From an uncultured Paludibaculum sp. (GTDB taxonomy: Bacteria > Acidobacteriota > Terriglobia > Bryobacterales > Bryobacteraceae): a stretch of DNA of 64,000 nt. The stretch covers positions 868,001 through 932,000 of the forward strand of contig NZ_OY762269.1 of NCBI RefSeq assembly GCF_963665245.1, in the 5' to 3' direction. Below the pieces are notes generated by a model. The model was not told the DNA's origin. It saw nothing but the letters and a program-made list of their open reading frames with translations, and did no database searches. Each line of letters begins with the position of its first letter. Within the stretch, counting starts at the first letter, position 1. Position numbers and translations under genes: made by a program. This document shows, piece after piece, positions 1 through 7,359 of the stretch.

Positions 1-465
1 GGTACTCAGGGAAATTGATCGGCCGCCGAGACGCGTTGCATTTTTCCTGGACCGTCAAGTGCAAGCGGGACGGCTTGAGAGTCTATCGGAGTGAGTTTCC
101 GAGCAAGACCCAGCCTGGACGCCGCGATGCCACATCTGGTATGCCACTTAGGCGCGAATCTGCTGTCGAGGCTTCTTTCCGCGTGGTTGTGGCTTGAAAT
201 GTATCGGATTCTTGATGAATTCTGCCTATAATGTGTCCACTTCCCGGCACCACTGCCCCGTGGTGTGCCAGTGAGTTGGCTCCCGCCAGGGGCCTTGAGG
301 TGTCGCAAGCGAGATGGTGAACTAGTCGAATCCACGGGGAATGGGCATGGCTGTCCGGGGCAGAATACCAGAGTGGATTGTCAGCGAAAGGATGGCAAAA
401 AGCGGGAGTGACAAGTCAGGATATCCCGACCTCGCACATCGGGCGTGACTCGAGCTCAAGAGGGG
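1..465. other. No gene recognised at left edge
   Basis: Open frames here on both strands (for example the minus-strand frame 6-335) have low-complexity composition, no recognisable motif and no convincing ribosome binding site. I see no tRNA, no canonical ParB binding site and no strong terminator. The stretch is downstream of the ParA gene pair, which reads leftwards. Confidence 0.5.
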
Positions 466-930
466 TCATCGCTTATTCTGTGTTCGATCTTTATCTTGGT
501 TTGCAACTACGCTGATCGTCTCGTGCGTTCGCTCATTGTCAATGAGTGCGCGGAGTTTCTCGAGTAGCATTTGTCTGTTCGAAAATCTTCGCATCGATCC
601 GCGTGGGACGCTGAATCGCTCCGTAGCTATGTACTCTAGGTCTCTCCGTGTAATCGACGATTCATTTACTAGCTTCTCTATCTCGCTTAGCGGGGACTTG
701 CTTAATTCACCGAGATTAAGAACGCCTATCGATGGCGTAAGCTCAGTGGGGTGTTTTGTGCGCTCCTCAAGAAGGCGCCTGAGGTCCCCAGACTCCAAAA
801 AATCAAGGAGTATCGCAAACTCCCTGAGGATATGCGGGGCGCATTGTGCGGCCACCAGTGTCCCGTAATGAGCGGTCAACACTCTCAGTAGGCTCGTTGT
901 CTCTTTGTTATGAACTGGCTTGTCAGTCAT
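466..930 (-). CDS. Small hypothetical protein translationally coupled to ParA
   Basis: The product is about 154 residues if it starts at the ATG at 928-930, which overlaps the stop codon of the upstream ParA gene as ATGA. That overlap is why I prefer this start to the upstream one at 1026, which would lie inside ParA. The protein is charged and predicted helical, with a Lys/Arg-rich tail ending in KDRTQNKR. I do not recognise a family. A small gene directly after parA often encodes the ParB-type or cargo-adaptor partner, so a partition or positioning partner is the natural guess, but there is no visible helix-turn-helix or ParB motif. Like ParA, the gene looks AT-richer than its neighbours, which hints at transfer. 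Confidence 0.7.
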   Translation of the reverse strand: MTDKPVHNKETTSLLRVLTAHYGTLVAAQCAPHILREFAILLDFLESGDLRRLLEERTKHPTELTPSIGVLNLGELSKSPLSEIEKLVNESSITRRDLEYIATERFSVPRGSMRRFSNRQMLLEKLRALIDNERTHETISVVANQDKDRTQNKR

Positions 931-1883
931 TTGTCGATCCGACCGTGAAGCTCCTCGCAAATTGATGTCATCATTCGCTTGACAGCAGGAGTCACATTCG
1001 TCCCCTTTACGCTCCAAACTGGCCATCCCATATTAACCGACTCCGGCACTCCGATCATATTTCTCCCGATCGAATTAATTACATCGCCCTTCCAGGCTCG
1101 CCTGAGTGCTGCAATTTGTTCAGTATGGATGTTAGTGAGCCCTGAGCGCGCCCGTCCGGCATGCTTCACAAGGAATGGCACAATTCCTGCCAGATTGGTT
1201 TTGGGCACAAAGTTCTTCGGAACGTCATCGTTATGGATATTTGCAGTGGTCCGTAGGTATTGCAGTTTTGTATCAATCTTGTTTTGCACGAGACTGCGAA
1301 AGTGAGTTACGCCGCGACTTGATAGATCATCTGGTATTACTGGTATTATATAGCAATCGCTGGCAGCCAGAGCATTCTGGCTTACAATTTTAGTCGCTGG
1401 TGGACAATCGAAGAGTATATAGTCATATTGATTATGGGCGTCAACCTGATCGAGCCAGCTGGCCAGTAGCGTCCTTTTGTCCCAATCTGACAGCGTTGGG
1501 TTTCCATAGGTGGTTGATGCGAGATCAATTTCAGTATCATCTAGCTCAAATTGAGCGCTGACAAAGTCCAGCGTTGGGTAATGTGCCTTAGCCCATGCCG
1601 CCTTCTCGCCGTATACATTTTTGATAATTAATTCATCCTTCGGCATCGGGACTTTGCGATTGCAGAACGATTGAAACACTCGGTTTATCGTGTTCTGTGA
1701 TGTGACATTTCTCTGCCACAGGGCTTGGCCCAAAACAACTATCGATAGGCTCGATTGGTGGTCTATGTCGATAACTAGAACTCGTTTTTGGCGCGCCGCA
1801 AGATGGGCCGCCAAATGCAGGGATAGTGTAGTCTTGCCAACCCCCCCCTTGAAGTTAATGATCGAGACCTTCTTTGCCGCCAC
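927..1883 (-). CDS. parA: ParA/Soj-family partition ATPase
   Basis: This 318-residue protein begins with a deviant Walker A motif, KGGVGKTT, at about residues 12-19, followed by the VLVIDIDHQSS segment and later the YDYILFDCPP Walker B-type motif typical of ParA/MinD ATPases. Such proteins bind DNA non-specifically as ATP dimers and position plasmids, chromosomes or protein cargo. The start codon is GTG at 1881-1883, preceded by AAAGGCGGAG about seven bases upstream. The gene overlaps its downstream partner by ATGA, so the pair is probably co-translated. No parS-like palindrome was seen nearby. The local base composition is visibly AT-richer than the neighbouring genes, consistent with origin from a plasmid or integrative element. 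Orphan cargo-positioning ParA proteins are an alternative. Confidence 0.9.
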   Translation of the reverse strand: MAAKKVSIINFKGGVGKTTLSLHLAAHLAARQKRVLVIDIDHQSSLSIVVLGQALWQRNVTSQNTINRVFQSFCNRKVPMPKDELIIKNVYGEKAAWAKAHYPTLDFVSAQFELDDTEIDLASTTYGNPTLSDWDKRTLLASWLDQVDAHNQYDYILFDCPPATKIVSQNALAASDCYIIPVIPDDLSSRGVTHFRSLVQNKIDTKLQYLRTTANIHNDDVPKNFVPKTNLAGIVPFLVKHAGRARSGLTNIHTEQIAALRRAWKGDVINSIGRNMIGVPESVNMGWPVWSVKGTNVTPAVKRMMTSICEELHGRIDK

Positions 1884-1910
1884 CTATGCTCCGCCTTTCA
1901 TCTGCACCAG

Positions 1911-1930
1911 CTCAGCTCAACTCAGCTCCC
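1911..1930. promoter_or_regulatory. Short direct repeat in the parA 5' leader
   Basis: Two near-identical decamers, CTCAGCTCAA and CTCAGCTCCC, lie in tandem about 30-50 bases upstream of the parA start. ParA genes are often autoregulated through short repeats in this position; binding here is inference only. An AT-rich segment around 1945-1970 upstream of it could hold the promoter. Confidence 0.3.
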
Positions 1931-2089
1931 GAAGGGATGCTTCCAATATATGCTATCTGATTTCATTGTCTCCGATCTTCTGAGGGCAACGGGTCCTAGA
2001 ACCTCAGACCTTCAGTAGCGTACCTGCCCTGATCGGCCTGTGCTGCCTGTGTGGGAGGCGAGCACCGGCCACCGGGTGCATTACAAGCT

Positions 2090-2850
2090 GTCACCACTCC
2101 ACCCTCCCAAACGGACCCGGCCCACTTCCTCCCGGAACGCCGCGGCAGTCGCTCATTGTGGATCCGCATCGCCTTTGCCCGGTCGACGCCAACAACCACC
2201 CGGTGCAGCCCGCCGCGCTCTCCTCGAACGCGGCTTTCGTCTGCCGGGGATCCTCCCCAGCCGCCAACCGCACTGTTCCCCGCCGGAACTCGAACAACTC
2301 CGGTTGCGTCATCGTCATCGCTGCCAGAGAATCATAGGGTCGCAGGCAGTAATCCGGAATTGGCCCGGACGGCCGATGCCGCAAAGACTCCACCCACCGC
2401 CGCATCGCAGCCGCCAGGATTTACCCCTGCGGACGCTGCGCCGCCAGACACTCCGCGTACTCCGCCTCCGCCATCTGGCAAGCCACCCCAATCTCTACCG
2501 GCAGAATCGTCAGCGGGATCCCGGAACCCAAAACCACCCGAGCCGCCACAAGATCCCCGCCGACGTTATACGGATCGACCCCGGTCTGGAAACTGAACTC
2601 CATGACGACAACCTCCTCCAGCCGGTCCGCCAGCGTCGGGTCCTTCAACGGCGCCATGGCCAGCTTCGTCTGCGCCCCGGCGCACAGCGCCCGCCGCGGA
2701 CCACCCGCTGCCCGAGTCGCCTGGATCAGGAAATCCGCCGCATGCAAAGTACTGGGCCGCTGCGCCGGCGGCGGTTTGTGGGCGGCCGTATGACTCCAGA
2801 CGATGACCGGCGTACTGCCGATGAGAAAGGCACCATCCCGCAGATAGCAG
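2090..2850 (-). pseudogene. Inosine/uridine-type nucleoside hydrolase remnant
   Basis: Minus-strand reading gives a nucleoside-hydrolase-like chain: AADFLIQATR, then LCAGAQTKLAMAPLKDPTLA, RLEEVVVMEF, a VGGDLVAARVVLGSGIPLT segment, then PDYCLRPYDSLAAM with QPELFEFRRGTV, and finally VVVGVDRAKAMRIHNERL. These correspond in order to the AADFLI..., PLTNLA..., EIVVMGG, DP.AA..V..SGIPLT, DPLA and final VALDVD...F regions of the family. The frame is broken by an in-frame TAA at 2421-2423 and by a frameshift near 2205, and the N-terminal Asp-rich active-site part (DTDxGxDDA) is not found. The remnant starts about 90 bases downstream of the ThuA-TIR gene on the same strand, so the two probably formed an operon. 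Family recognition is by eye. Confidence 0.7.
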
Positions 2851-2942
2851 CAAAGCCCGGTTCATCCAGGGGCACAGAATCGCGCAGCCGAACATGGCCG
2901 GATAGCCCGAACGAATCATAATCGGCCGATAGCCGGGAGCCC

Positions 2943-4028
2943 TCAATCCCCTCCGCGCTCCAGCACCCGAGTCAGGTACACCTCGTAGTTGCTCCAGTCC
3001 ATTGCCTGCAATCGCTGCATCCGCCGCGGCAGATCGTCCACATCGCAGCGGTACAGCAGCGGCGTGATCCGCCTGCGTAGCACCCAGGCCGCGCCCCACT
3101 CCGTGGTCACCCACTCACTCTTCAGACTCTCTTTCGTCGCCAGCAGCGCCAGTTCCCTGCTGCCCTCCAGTGCGGAGCGAATTTCCTCTTCCCAAAGGTC
3201 GCCGCCTTCCAACTCACGCTCGTCCAAAAAGATTCGGACGCCCATCCGGTCGCCGCAATCTTTAATCACCTGCGCCTGGGCGCGATTTCGGGAACCATAA
3301 CTCAGGAACACGTCGTAAGCCCACCTGCTTTCACTCGTCACCTTCGCCGTCCACCGGATCGCATTCGACGCCAGCAGCAGGAACTGCGGATCGCTATACA
3401 TCGCGGCAAAGTGCCCCAGCGAGAAGAACGCCAACCGGCCCAGCCCCACGCTCTTGCAGGCGCACACGGGGATCGGGTTCCGGAATCGCGAATGAGCAGG
3501 GATCCGGTCGCCCACCTCGGCACTCATCAACGGCCTGACGCCAGCCGCCAGATTCTGGGCCCACACCTCTTCCGCCAACTCGAACTCACCGACACCCCGC
3601 AGAATCGGGTGCCCCGCCGCCTCCGGCATCGGCCGCACCGGAAACCGCTGCAGAGGATCCTCGGGTTTGGCGCGAGCCAGCAGAATGTGCCGCTCCACCC
3701 CGTTCGCCGTTGGCACCACTTGCACCGCGTCAAAGGCCGCCCGGATCCCACAGTCGGTGATGAACCTCTCGTGGACCGAGTAGGGAAAGACCGTATCGTG
3801 GATCGCAAATAGGCCGCCGCCCTGCCGCACGTAGTCCATCACGCGGCCGGCCGGCATAGACTCCGGCGTGCCGAGAATGTTGTTGAGGACGACGACATTC
3901 ACGCCGCGCAGATCGTCCGGAACGCGAGCCAGCGTCTCGATCTCGAACTCGTCGAGGTGCGGCAGAGAACGGCCCAGAACACCACCGGCCGGATGATTCG
4001 TGGGTTCCACAATACAGAGGCGCAGCAT
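2943..4028 (-). CDS. ThuA-like domain fused to a C-terminal TIR domain
   Basis: This 361-residue protein has an N-terminal ThuA-like (glutamine-amidotransferase-fold) region, about residues 1-228, with VRQGGGLFAIHDT (67-79) and the family's FFSLGHFAAMYSDPQF ending (201-216) before SNAIRWTA. Residues 237-360 form a TIR domain: YDVFLSYGS (238-246), a loop with FLDERELEGGDLWEEEI, a SREL.LLATKESL strand, and SEWVTTEW, whose Glu310 sits where bacterial TIR NADases carry their catalytic Glu. TIR domains bind or cleave NAD; ThuA-fold proteins occur in sugar metabolism and as sensor domains. No signal peptide or membrane helix is visible, so it should be cytoplasmic. The downstream nucleoside hydrolase remnant suggests a lost partner acting on a nucleoside product. 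A role in immunity or NAD metabolism is inference. Confidence 0.85.
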   Translation of the reverse strand: MLRLCIVEPTNHPAGGVLGRSLPHLDEFEIETLARVPDDLRGVNVVVLNNILGTPESMPAGRVMDYVRQGGGLFAIHDTVFPYSVHERFITDCGIRAAFDAVQVVPTANGVERHILLARAKPEDPLQRFPVRPMPEAAGHPILRGVGEFELAEEVWAQNLAAGVRPLMSAEVGDRIPAHSRFRNPIPVCACKSVGLGRLAFFSLGHFAAMYSDPQFLLLASNAIRWTAKVTSESRWAYDVFLSYGSRNRAQAQVIKDCGDRMGVRIFLDERELEGGDLWEEEIRSALEGSRELALLATKESLKSEWVTTEWGAAWVLRRRITPLLYRCDVDDLPRRMQRLQAMDWSNYEVYLTRVLERGGD

Positions 4029-4143
4029 AGGTAGAGTTCATCATAGTCGCCCGGATCCACCGGGCCAAGGCAAGCGACACTTCGCTTGCCTTCCGGGAAC
4101 CCCAGCCTCTCTGGCCGCAGTCGTCTGCGATAGGCTCAGGTAG

Positions 4144-4443
4144 ATGCTGGACAATGCCGAGCGGCAGCGCCGTAAGTTGGTGCTCAGTGAACTCAAGGCG
4201 GCCGAACGCGCCAAGGCCGAAGCAATGCTGCCAGCCTCCAGACAGCAGTTGAAGGCGCTCATCGATTGGGTTGACGGACATCTCGAGGACGGCTACGATC
4301 ACAGCCTCCGCTACACCGTCGAGTACATCAGGACGAACGACCTGGATGAACCGGGAACACTCGAGTGGCTGCGTAAACACGGCGGCTACTGCGACTGCGA
4401 AGTCGTCATGAATGTCGAGGATAGCTGCCCCGCATTCAAGTAA
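4144..4443 (+). CDS. DUF2695 domain protein
   Basis: This 99-residue soluble protein has an alanine/lysine-rich N-terminal helix and then a compact domain with LIDWVDGHLEDGYDHSLRYTVEYI and the hallmark C-terminal segment WLRKHGGYCDCEVVMNVE (about residues 76-93), which matches the DUF2695 family signature (GGYCDCEV.NVE). The function of the family is unknown to me. It is divergent from the ThuA-TIR gene with about 115 bases between the starts, so the two could share a regulatory region. The ATG at 4144 is the only sensible start; a clear Shine-Dalgarno sequence is not obvious. Confidence 0.8.
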   Translation: MLDNAERQRRKLVLSELKAAERAKAEAMLPASRQQLKALIDWVDGHLEDGYDHSLRYTVEYIRTNDLDEPGTLEWLRKHGGYCDCEVVMNVEDSCPAFK

Positions 4444-4643
4444 TGGCGTCGCGGCCGCGGCGCGATTCCGTCCGCTCTTCGTAAGCACCACCGCCTGACC
4501 CGTCCCTCCGCAAATCACCAAAAGCAGGTCCCAGATGGGGGGCACCCAGGAGCATGGCCAATTTCCCCCGACCCTCCCTCCTTTTCCGGTGCGTCACCGC
4601 CCAACGTGCGCGGAGCGGCAGTGCCTCGTCCCCAATACCCTGG
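4444..4643. other. Intergenic, nothing recognised
   Basis: GC-rich sequence between the DUF2695 gene and the ADOP-derived flank. Frames here have no family resemblance and I see no structural RNA. Confidence 0.4.
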
Positions 4644-4827
4644 CGTCCCGATTCTCCACCGGGGCGGAAGTCCGAGATGGTGCTTCGGTGGTTTCCGTGG
4701 ACGGTGTTTCCCGTGAGTAACCGGCTCCAAGGTGACAATCTCGCAGAACCGGAGTTCGAGAGGATTCTGAGAATTTGGCGATTCACTCATCTCGTAGCGC
4801 TGTCATCGGATCAGCTCCTGCCGCGCG

Positions 4828-4835
4828 CCTCGCTG
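4828..4835. repeat. Target-site duplication, left copy
   Basis: CCTCGCTG at 4828-4835 is repeated at 6260-6267. The uninterrupted paralogue reads CCTTGCTG followed by GGACGTAG at the same place, which confirms that this is the duplicated target. Confidence 0.85.
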
Positions 4836-6259
4836 AGTTGTGTCTGTCAAGTTCTGCAAAAGCACTGAGCTTCATGGAGCCTTCTGGTTGAGCGGGGGTG
4901 GAGGTGTGGAGGCGGGGGCAGCGAGTCCCCGCCTCCACTCAACCCTGTAGTCACCCCCGGCCGCCTTCAGGCGGCGGGCTGTATATCGCGCAGTAGCTGC
5001 TTCTTGTGCTCTTTCAGCTCCTCCATGTTCAGATAGCGCGTCGCTTCCACCCAGTCCTCGTGGATCTCCACCGCCAGCGCTCGCACCAGCCGCAGGCAGC
5101 TCGCCGCGTTCGGGAAGATCCTCACCACCAGGGTCCGGCGTTTGAGCTCCTCGTTCAGTCGCTCCAGCATGTTCGTCGACTTCAGATGCTTGTGGTGCGC
5201 CTGCGGCAGACGGTAAAACGTCAGCGTCTCCTCGATCTGCTCCTCCACCCACTGGCACAATCTGGCGTAGCGCGATTCCCACTTCTTCAGCCATGCCGCC
5301 AGATCCTGCCGCGCCTCGGCCAGGTTGCGGCGGTCGTAGATCCAGCGCAACTCGGTCAGACAATCGTCGTCGGCCTTGCGCGGCAGATGGTCCAGCGCAT
5401 TGCGCAGGAAGTGCACGTAGCACCGTTGCCAGGCGGCCTCCGGCACGACCTCGGCAATCGCACGCTTCAGGCCCGCGTGATCGTCGCTGACAACCAGTTC
5501 CACTCCGCGCAGCCCCCGCTGCCGCAGCTTCACCAGAAACTCGCGCCAGCTCGACGCGCTCTCCCGGTTGGCCAGTTCCACGGCCAGGATGCAGCGCCGC
5601 CCGTCCCAGTTCACCCCGATCGCCACCTGCACCGCCCGGCTCCGGATCACGCCGTCCTCGCGCACCTTTTCGTAGCGCGCGTCCAGGATCAGAAACGGAT
5701 AGTCCTCCTCCAGCGGCCGCGTCGCGAACTTCTCCAGTTCCTCGTCCATCGTCTGGTTGATCCGGCTGATCGTCGAGGCCGAAAACTCATGCCCACATAG
5801 TTCCTCGGTGATCGCCTTCACCTTGCGCGTCGACACGCCCTGCACGTACATCTCGGCCAGCGCCCCGACCAGCGCCTTTTCGCTGCGCTGATAGCGCTCA
5901 AAGACCTCGGTCCGGAAGCGCCCTTGCCGGTCCTGCGGCACGCGCAGCTCAATGCGGCCGACCCGCGTCACCAGCCCACGGACATAGGAGCCGCTGCGAT
6001 AGCCGGTGCGCATCGGGGTGCGCTCCGACCGCGCCGCACAGAGCGTTTCCTCCATCTCGGCATCCAGTACCTGCTGCACGACGCTCTGCACCAGCGCCTT
6101 CATGAAATCGGAGTCTTCCGCCATCACCGCTTTCCAGTCCACCCGGTTCGCGGTATCCTTCTTTCGGGTCATTGGTCCTTTCCTTCCTTCCGCTGCGATA
6201 CGGATCAGAAAGGCTTACCATGGCCCTCTTTGCTTTTGCAGAACTCTTAGAACATAACC
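4836..6259 (-). mobile_element. Complete IS256-family insertion sequence
   Basis: The element is 1424 bp and carries one transposase gene. Its ends are imperfect inverted repeats of about 28 bp sharing an identical inner block, AGTTCTGCAAAAGCA, and related outer bases (GTTGTGT on the left, GTTATGT on the right strand). It is flanked by the 8-bp duplication CCTCGCTG, within the 8-9 bp typical of the family. Removing the element and one duplication restores the sequence of the paralogous locus near 18925-18945, so the boundaries are well supported. Everything required for mobility appears intact. Confidence 0.92.
4967..6172 (-). CDS. IS256-family (Mutator-like) transposase
   Basis: This 401-residue protein is full length for the family. 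The N-terminal half contains RSGSYVRGLVTRVGRIELRVP, typical of IS256 transposases. The DDE catalytic residues appear as Asp164 in LILDARYEKV, Asp230 in VVSDDHAGL, and Glu337 in STNMLERLNEELKRRT. The CYVHFLRN segment after the second Asp is the family's C/H motif between the second Asp and the Glu. It catalyses cut-and-paste or copy-out transposition of the surrounding element. No frameshift or missing residue is visible. The start is the ATG at 6170-6172, preceded by a purine-rich GGAAGGAAAGGACC stretch. Confidence 0.95.
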   Translation of the reverse strand: MTRKKDTANRVDWKAVMAEDSDFMKALVQSVVQQVLDAEMEETLCAARSERTPMRTGYRSGSYVRGLVTRVGRIELRVPQDRQGRFRTEVFERYQRSEKALVGALAEMYVQGVSTRKVKAITEELCGHEFSASTISRINQTMDEELEKFATRPLEEDYPFLILDARYEKVREDGVIRSRAVQVAIGVNWDGRRCILAVELANRESASSWREFLVKLRQRGLRGVELVVSDDHAGLKRAIAEVVPEAAWQRCYVHFLRNALDHLPRKADDDCLTELRWIYDRRNLAEARQDLAAWLKKWESRYARLCQWVEEQIEETLTFYRLPQAHHKHLKSTNMLERLNEELKRRTLVVRIFPNAASCLRLVRALAVEIHEDWVEATRYLNMEELKEHKKQLLRDIQPAA

Positions 6260-6267
6260 CCTCGCTG
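6260..6267. repeat. Target-site duplication, right copy
   Basis: CCTCGCTG, identical to 4828-4835, lies directly outside the right inverted repeat of the IS256-family element. Confidence 0.85.
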
Positions 6268-6419
6268 GGACGTAGCTTGCCGCGAGCGTGACCACGGTCA
6301 ACACAGCCATGCCAGCTAACAGGGTTGCCTGGTCATGGGGCTGAAGGCCGAACAGAAGAGTCGCGGCCGCGCGGCCGGCCCACAGTGCCAGGAGTCCACC
6401 CACAGTCAGACCGACCGCC

Positions 6420-7080
6420 GCCCAGCCCAAGGACCTGGTCCGCGCCCGCGTCCGCATGGCCGAAGACGAATTCGACACCGCCATGGAAAAACTCTGGATC
6501 CATGGCGGAGCGGTCGTCGACTACGCCGAGAACCTCAGCCTCGGCTCCGTCCAATGGCGCGAATCCTACATCGAGCAGCGCGCGCACAAGATGGCGCAGT
6601 TCCAGAAGATGCTGTCTTACTGCGAAGTCTCCTCCTGCCGCATGCTGGCGCTGTTGCGCTACTTCGGAGACAGCGAGGACCTGAACCGCCGCTGCGGCCA
6701 CTGCGACATCTGCGCCCCCCGACGAAACCATAGCCCAGCAGCTCCGCGAAGCCACCCCCAACGAAACCGCGAGAGCGACCCAAATCCTGGAAGCGTTGAA
6801 GAAAATCGAAGCCGTCTCCGCCGGCCGCCTCTACACCCAGGTATTCCCCGATTCGGCCCTGGACCGCCGCGCCTTCGTGGACCTGCTGGGCGCCATGGGC
6901 CGCAGCGGCCTGGTGGTCATCACGGACGCCTCGTTTACGAAGGACGGCAAGGAGATCGAATTCCGCCGCGTGCGCATTTCGGAAGCCGGCTGGGCCGAAG
7001 ACGCGGTAGCCGCCCTCCGCCTACCGGTAGAAATCGAAGCGATCCCCAGAGCCAAGCACGGCCGCAAAAAAGACCGCCGC
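6420..7080 (+). pseudogene. RecQ-like DNA helicase, 5'-truncated and frameshifted
   Basis: The reading frame is open from the junction at 6420 and gives AEDEFDTAMEKLWIHGGAVV, then the RecQ zinc-binding pattern: LSYCEVSSCRMLALLRYFGD followed by CGHCDIC. This is the family's C-x(n)-C...C-x2-C arrangement after the helicase core. The frame then breaks inside a run of six C at 6715-6720; with five C it continues as CDICAPDETIAQQLREATPN and on through a winged-helix-like region (DRRAFVDLLGAMGRSGLVVI, VRISEAGWAEDAVAAL). The motor domains are missing, so the fragment cannot be a helicase. Its 5' end is fused directly to the ADOP permease remnant. The 3' end is uncertain; coding character fades near 7080. 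Confidence 0.75.
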
Positions 7081-7359
7081 AACTGCCGCGAGAGCCCCGA
7101 GTTGCGTGCCGCCACCGGAGCCTCTGTCAGGACCAGCAGGAAGATCACTCGGGCAGGGGAAGTCATTCGGTCGGGGCGCCGAGCCCCATTCGTGCTGGCC
7201 GAACGCCGGGACAGCAGCGAACCATGCCGCGGCCGCAAATTGCTGCCTGGCTGCAAAGTCCACTTCTCTGTGCGAAGCCGGATTCACGAGGTCACGAGGC
7301 GCGCTCCGCGCCGTCCGGGCGTTAGGCAGCTTCCGGCCAGCACGAGAAGACGCCCAGCG
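7081..7359. other. Degenerate region between RecQ fragment and FAD oxidoreductase gene
   Basis: The frame of the RecQ-like fragment stays open here but becomes low-complexity Arg/Ser-rich and is probably not coding. A GGGCGTTAGGC / GACGCCCAGCGTTAGC pair of related motifs near 7317-7363 could form a weak hairpin at the end of the oxidoreductase gene. Confidence 0.4.

Larger units (their letters stand above)
4644..6419 (-). pseudogene. 3' remnant of an ADOP-type permease, split by an IS256-family element
   Basis: Bases 4644-4835 and 6268-6419 are together near-identical to 18749-19090, the downstream flank and C-terminal coding end of the ADOP pseudogene at 18888-21399. The right part encodes GGLLALWAGRAAATLLFGLQ and AVLTVVTLAASYVPA, the last two membrane segments of the permease. 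The left part holds the final codons and the stop at 4783-4785. The insertion sequence 4836-6259 separates the halves. Homology to the paralogue ends abruptly at 6419, where a RecQ-like fragment begins, so only the last 70 or so codons of this copy survive. Confidence 0.85.

Noticed and set aside
931-2000. Canonical parS site near parA
   Set aside because: I looked for a TGTTTCACGTGAAACA-like palindrome and saw none.
2040-2921. 293-residue plus-strand frame
   Set aside because: It is antisense to the nucleoside hydrolase remnant, Arg/Pro-rich and without motifs.
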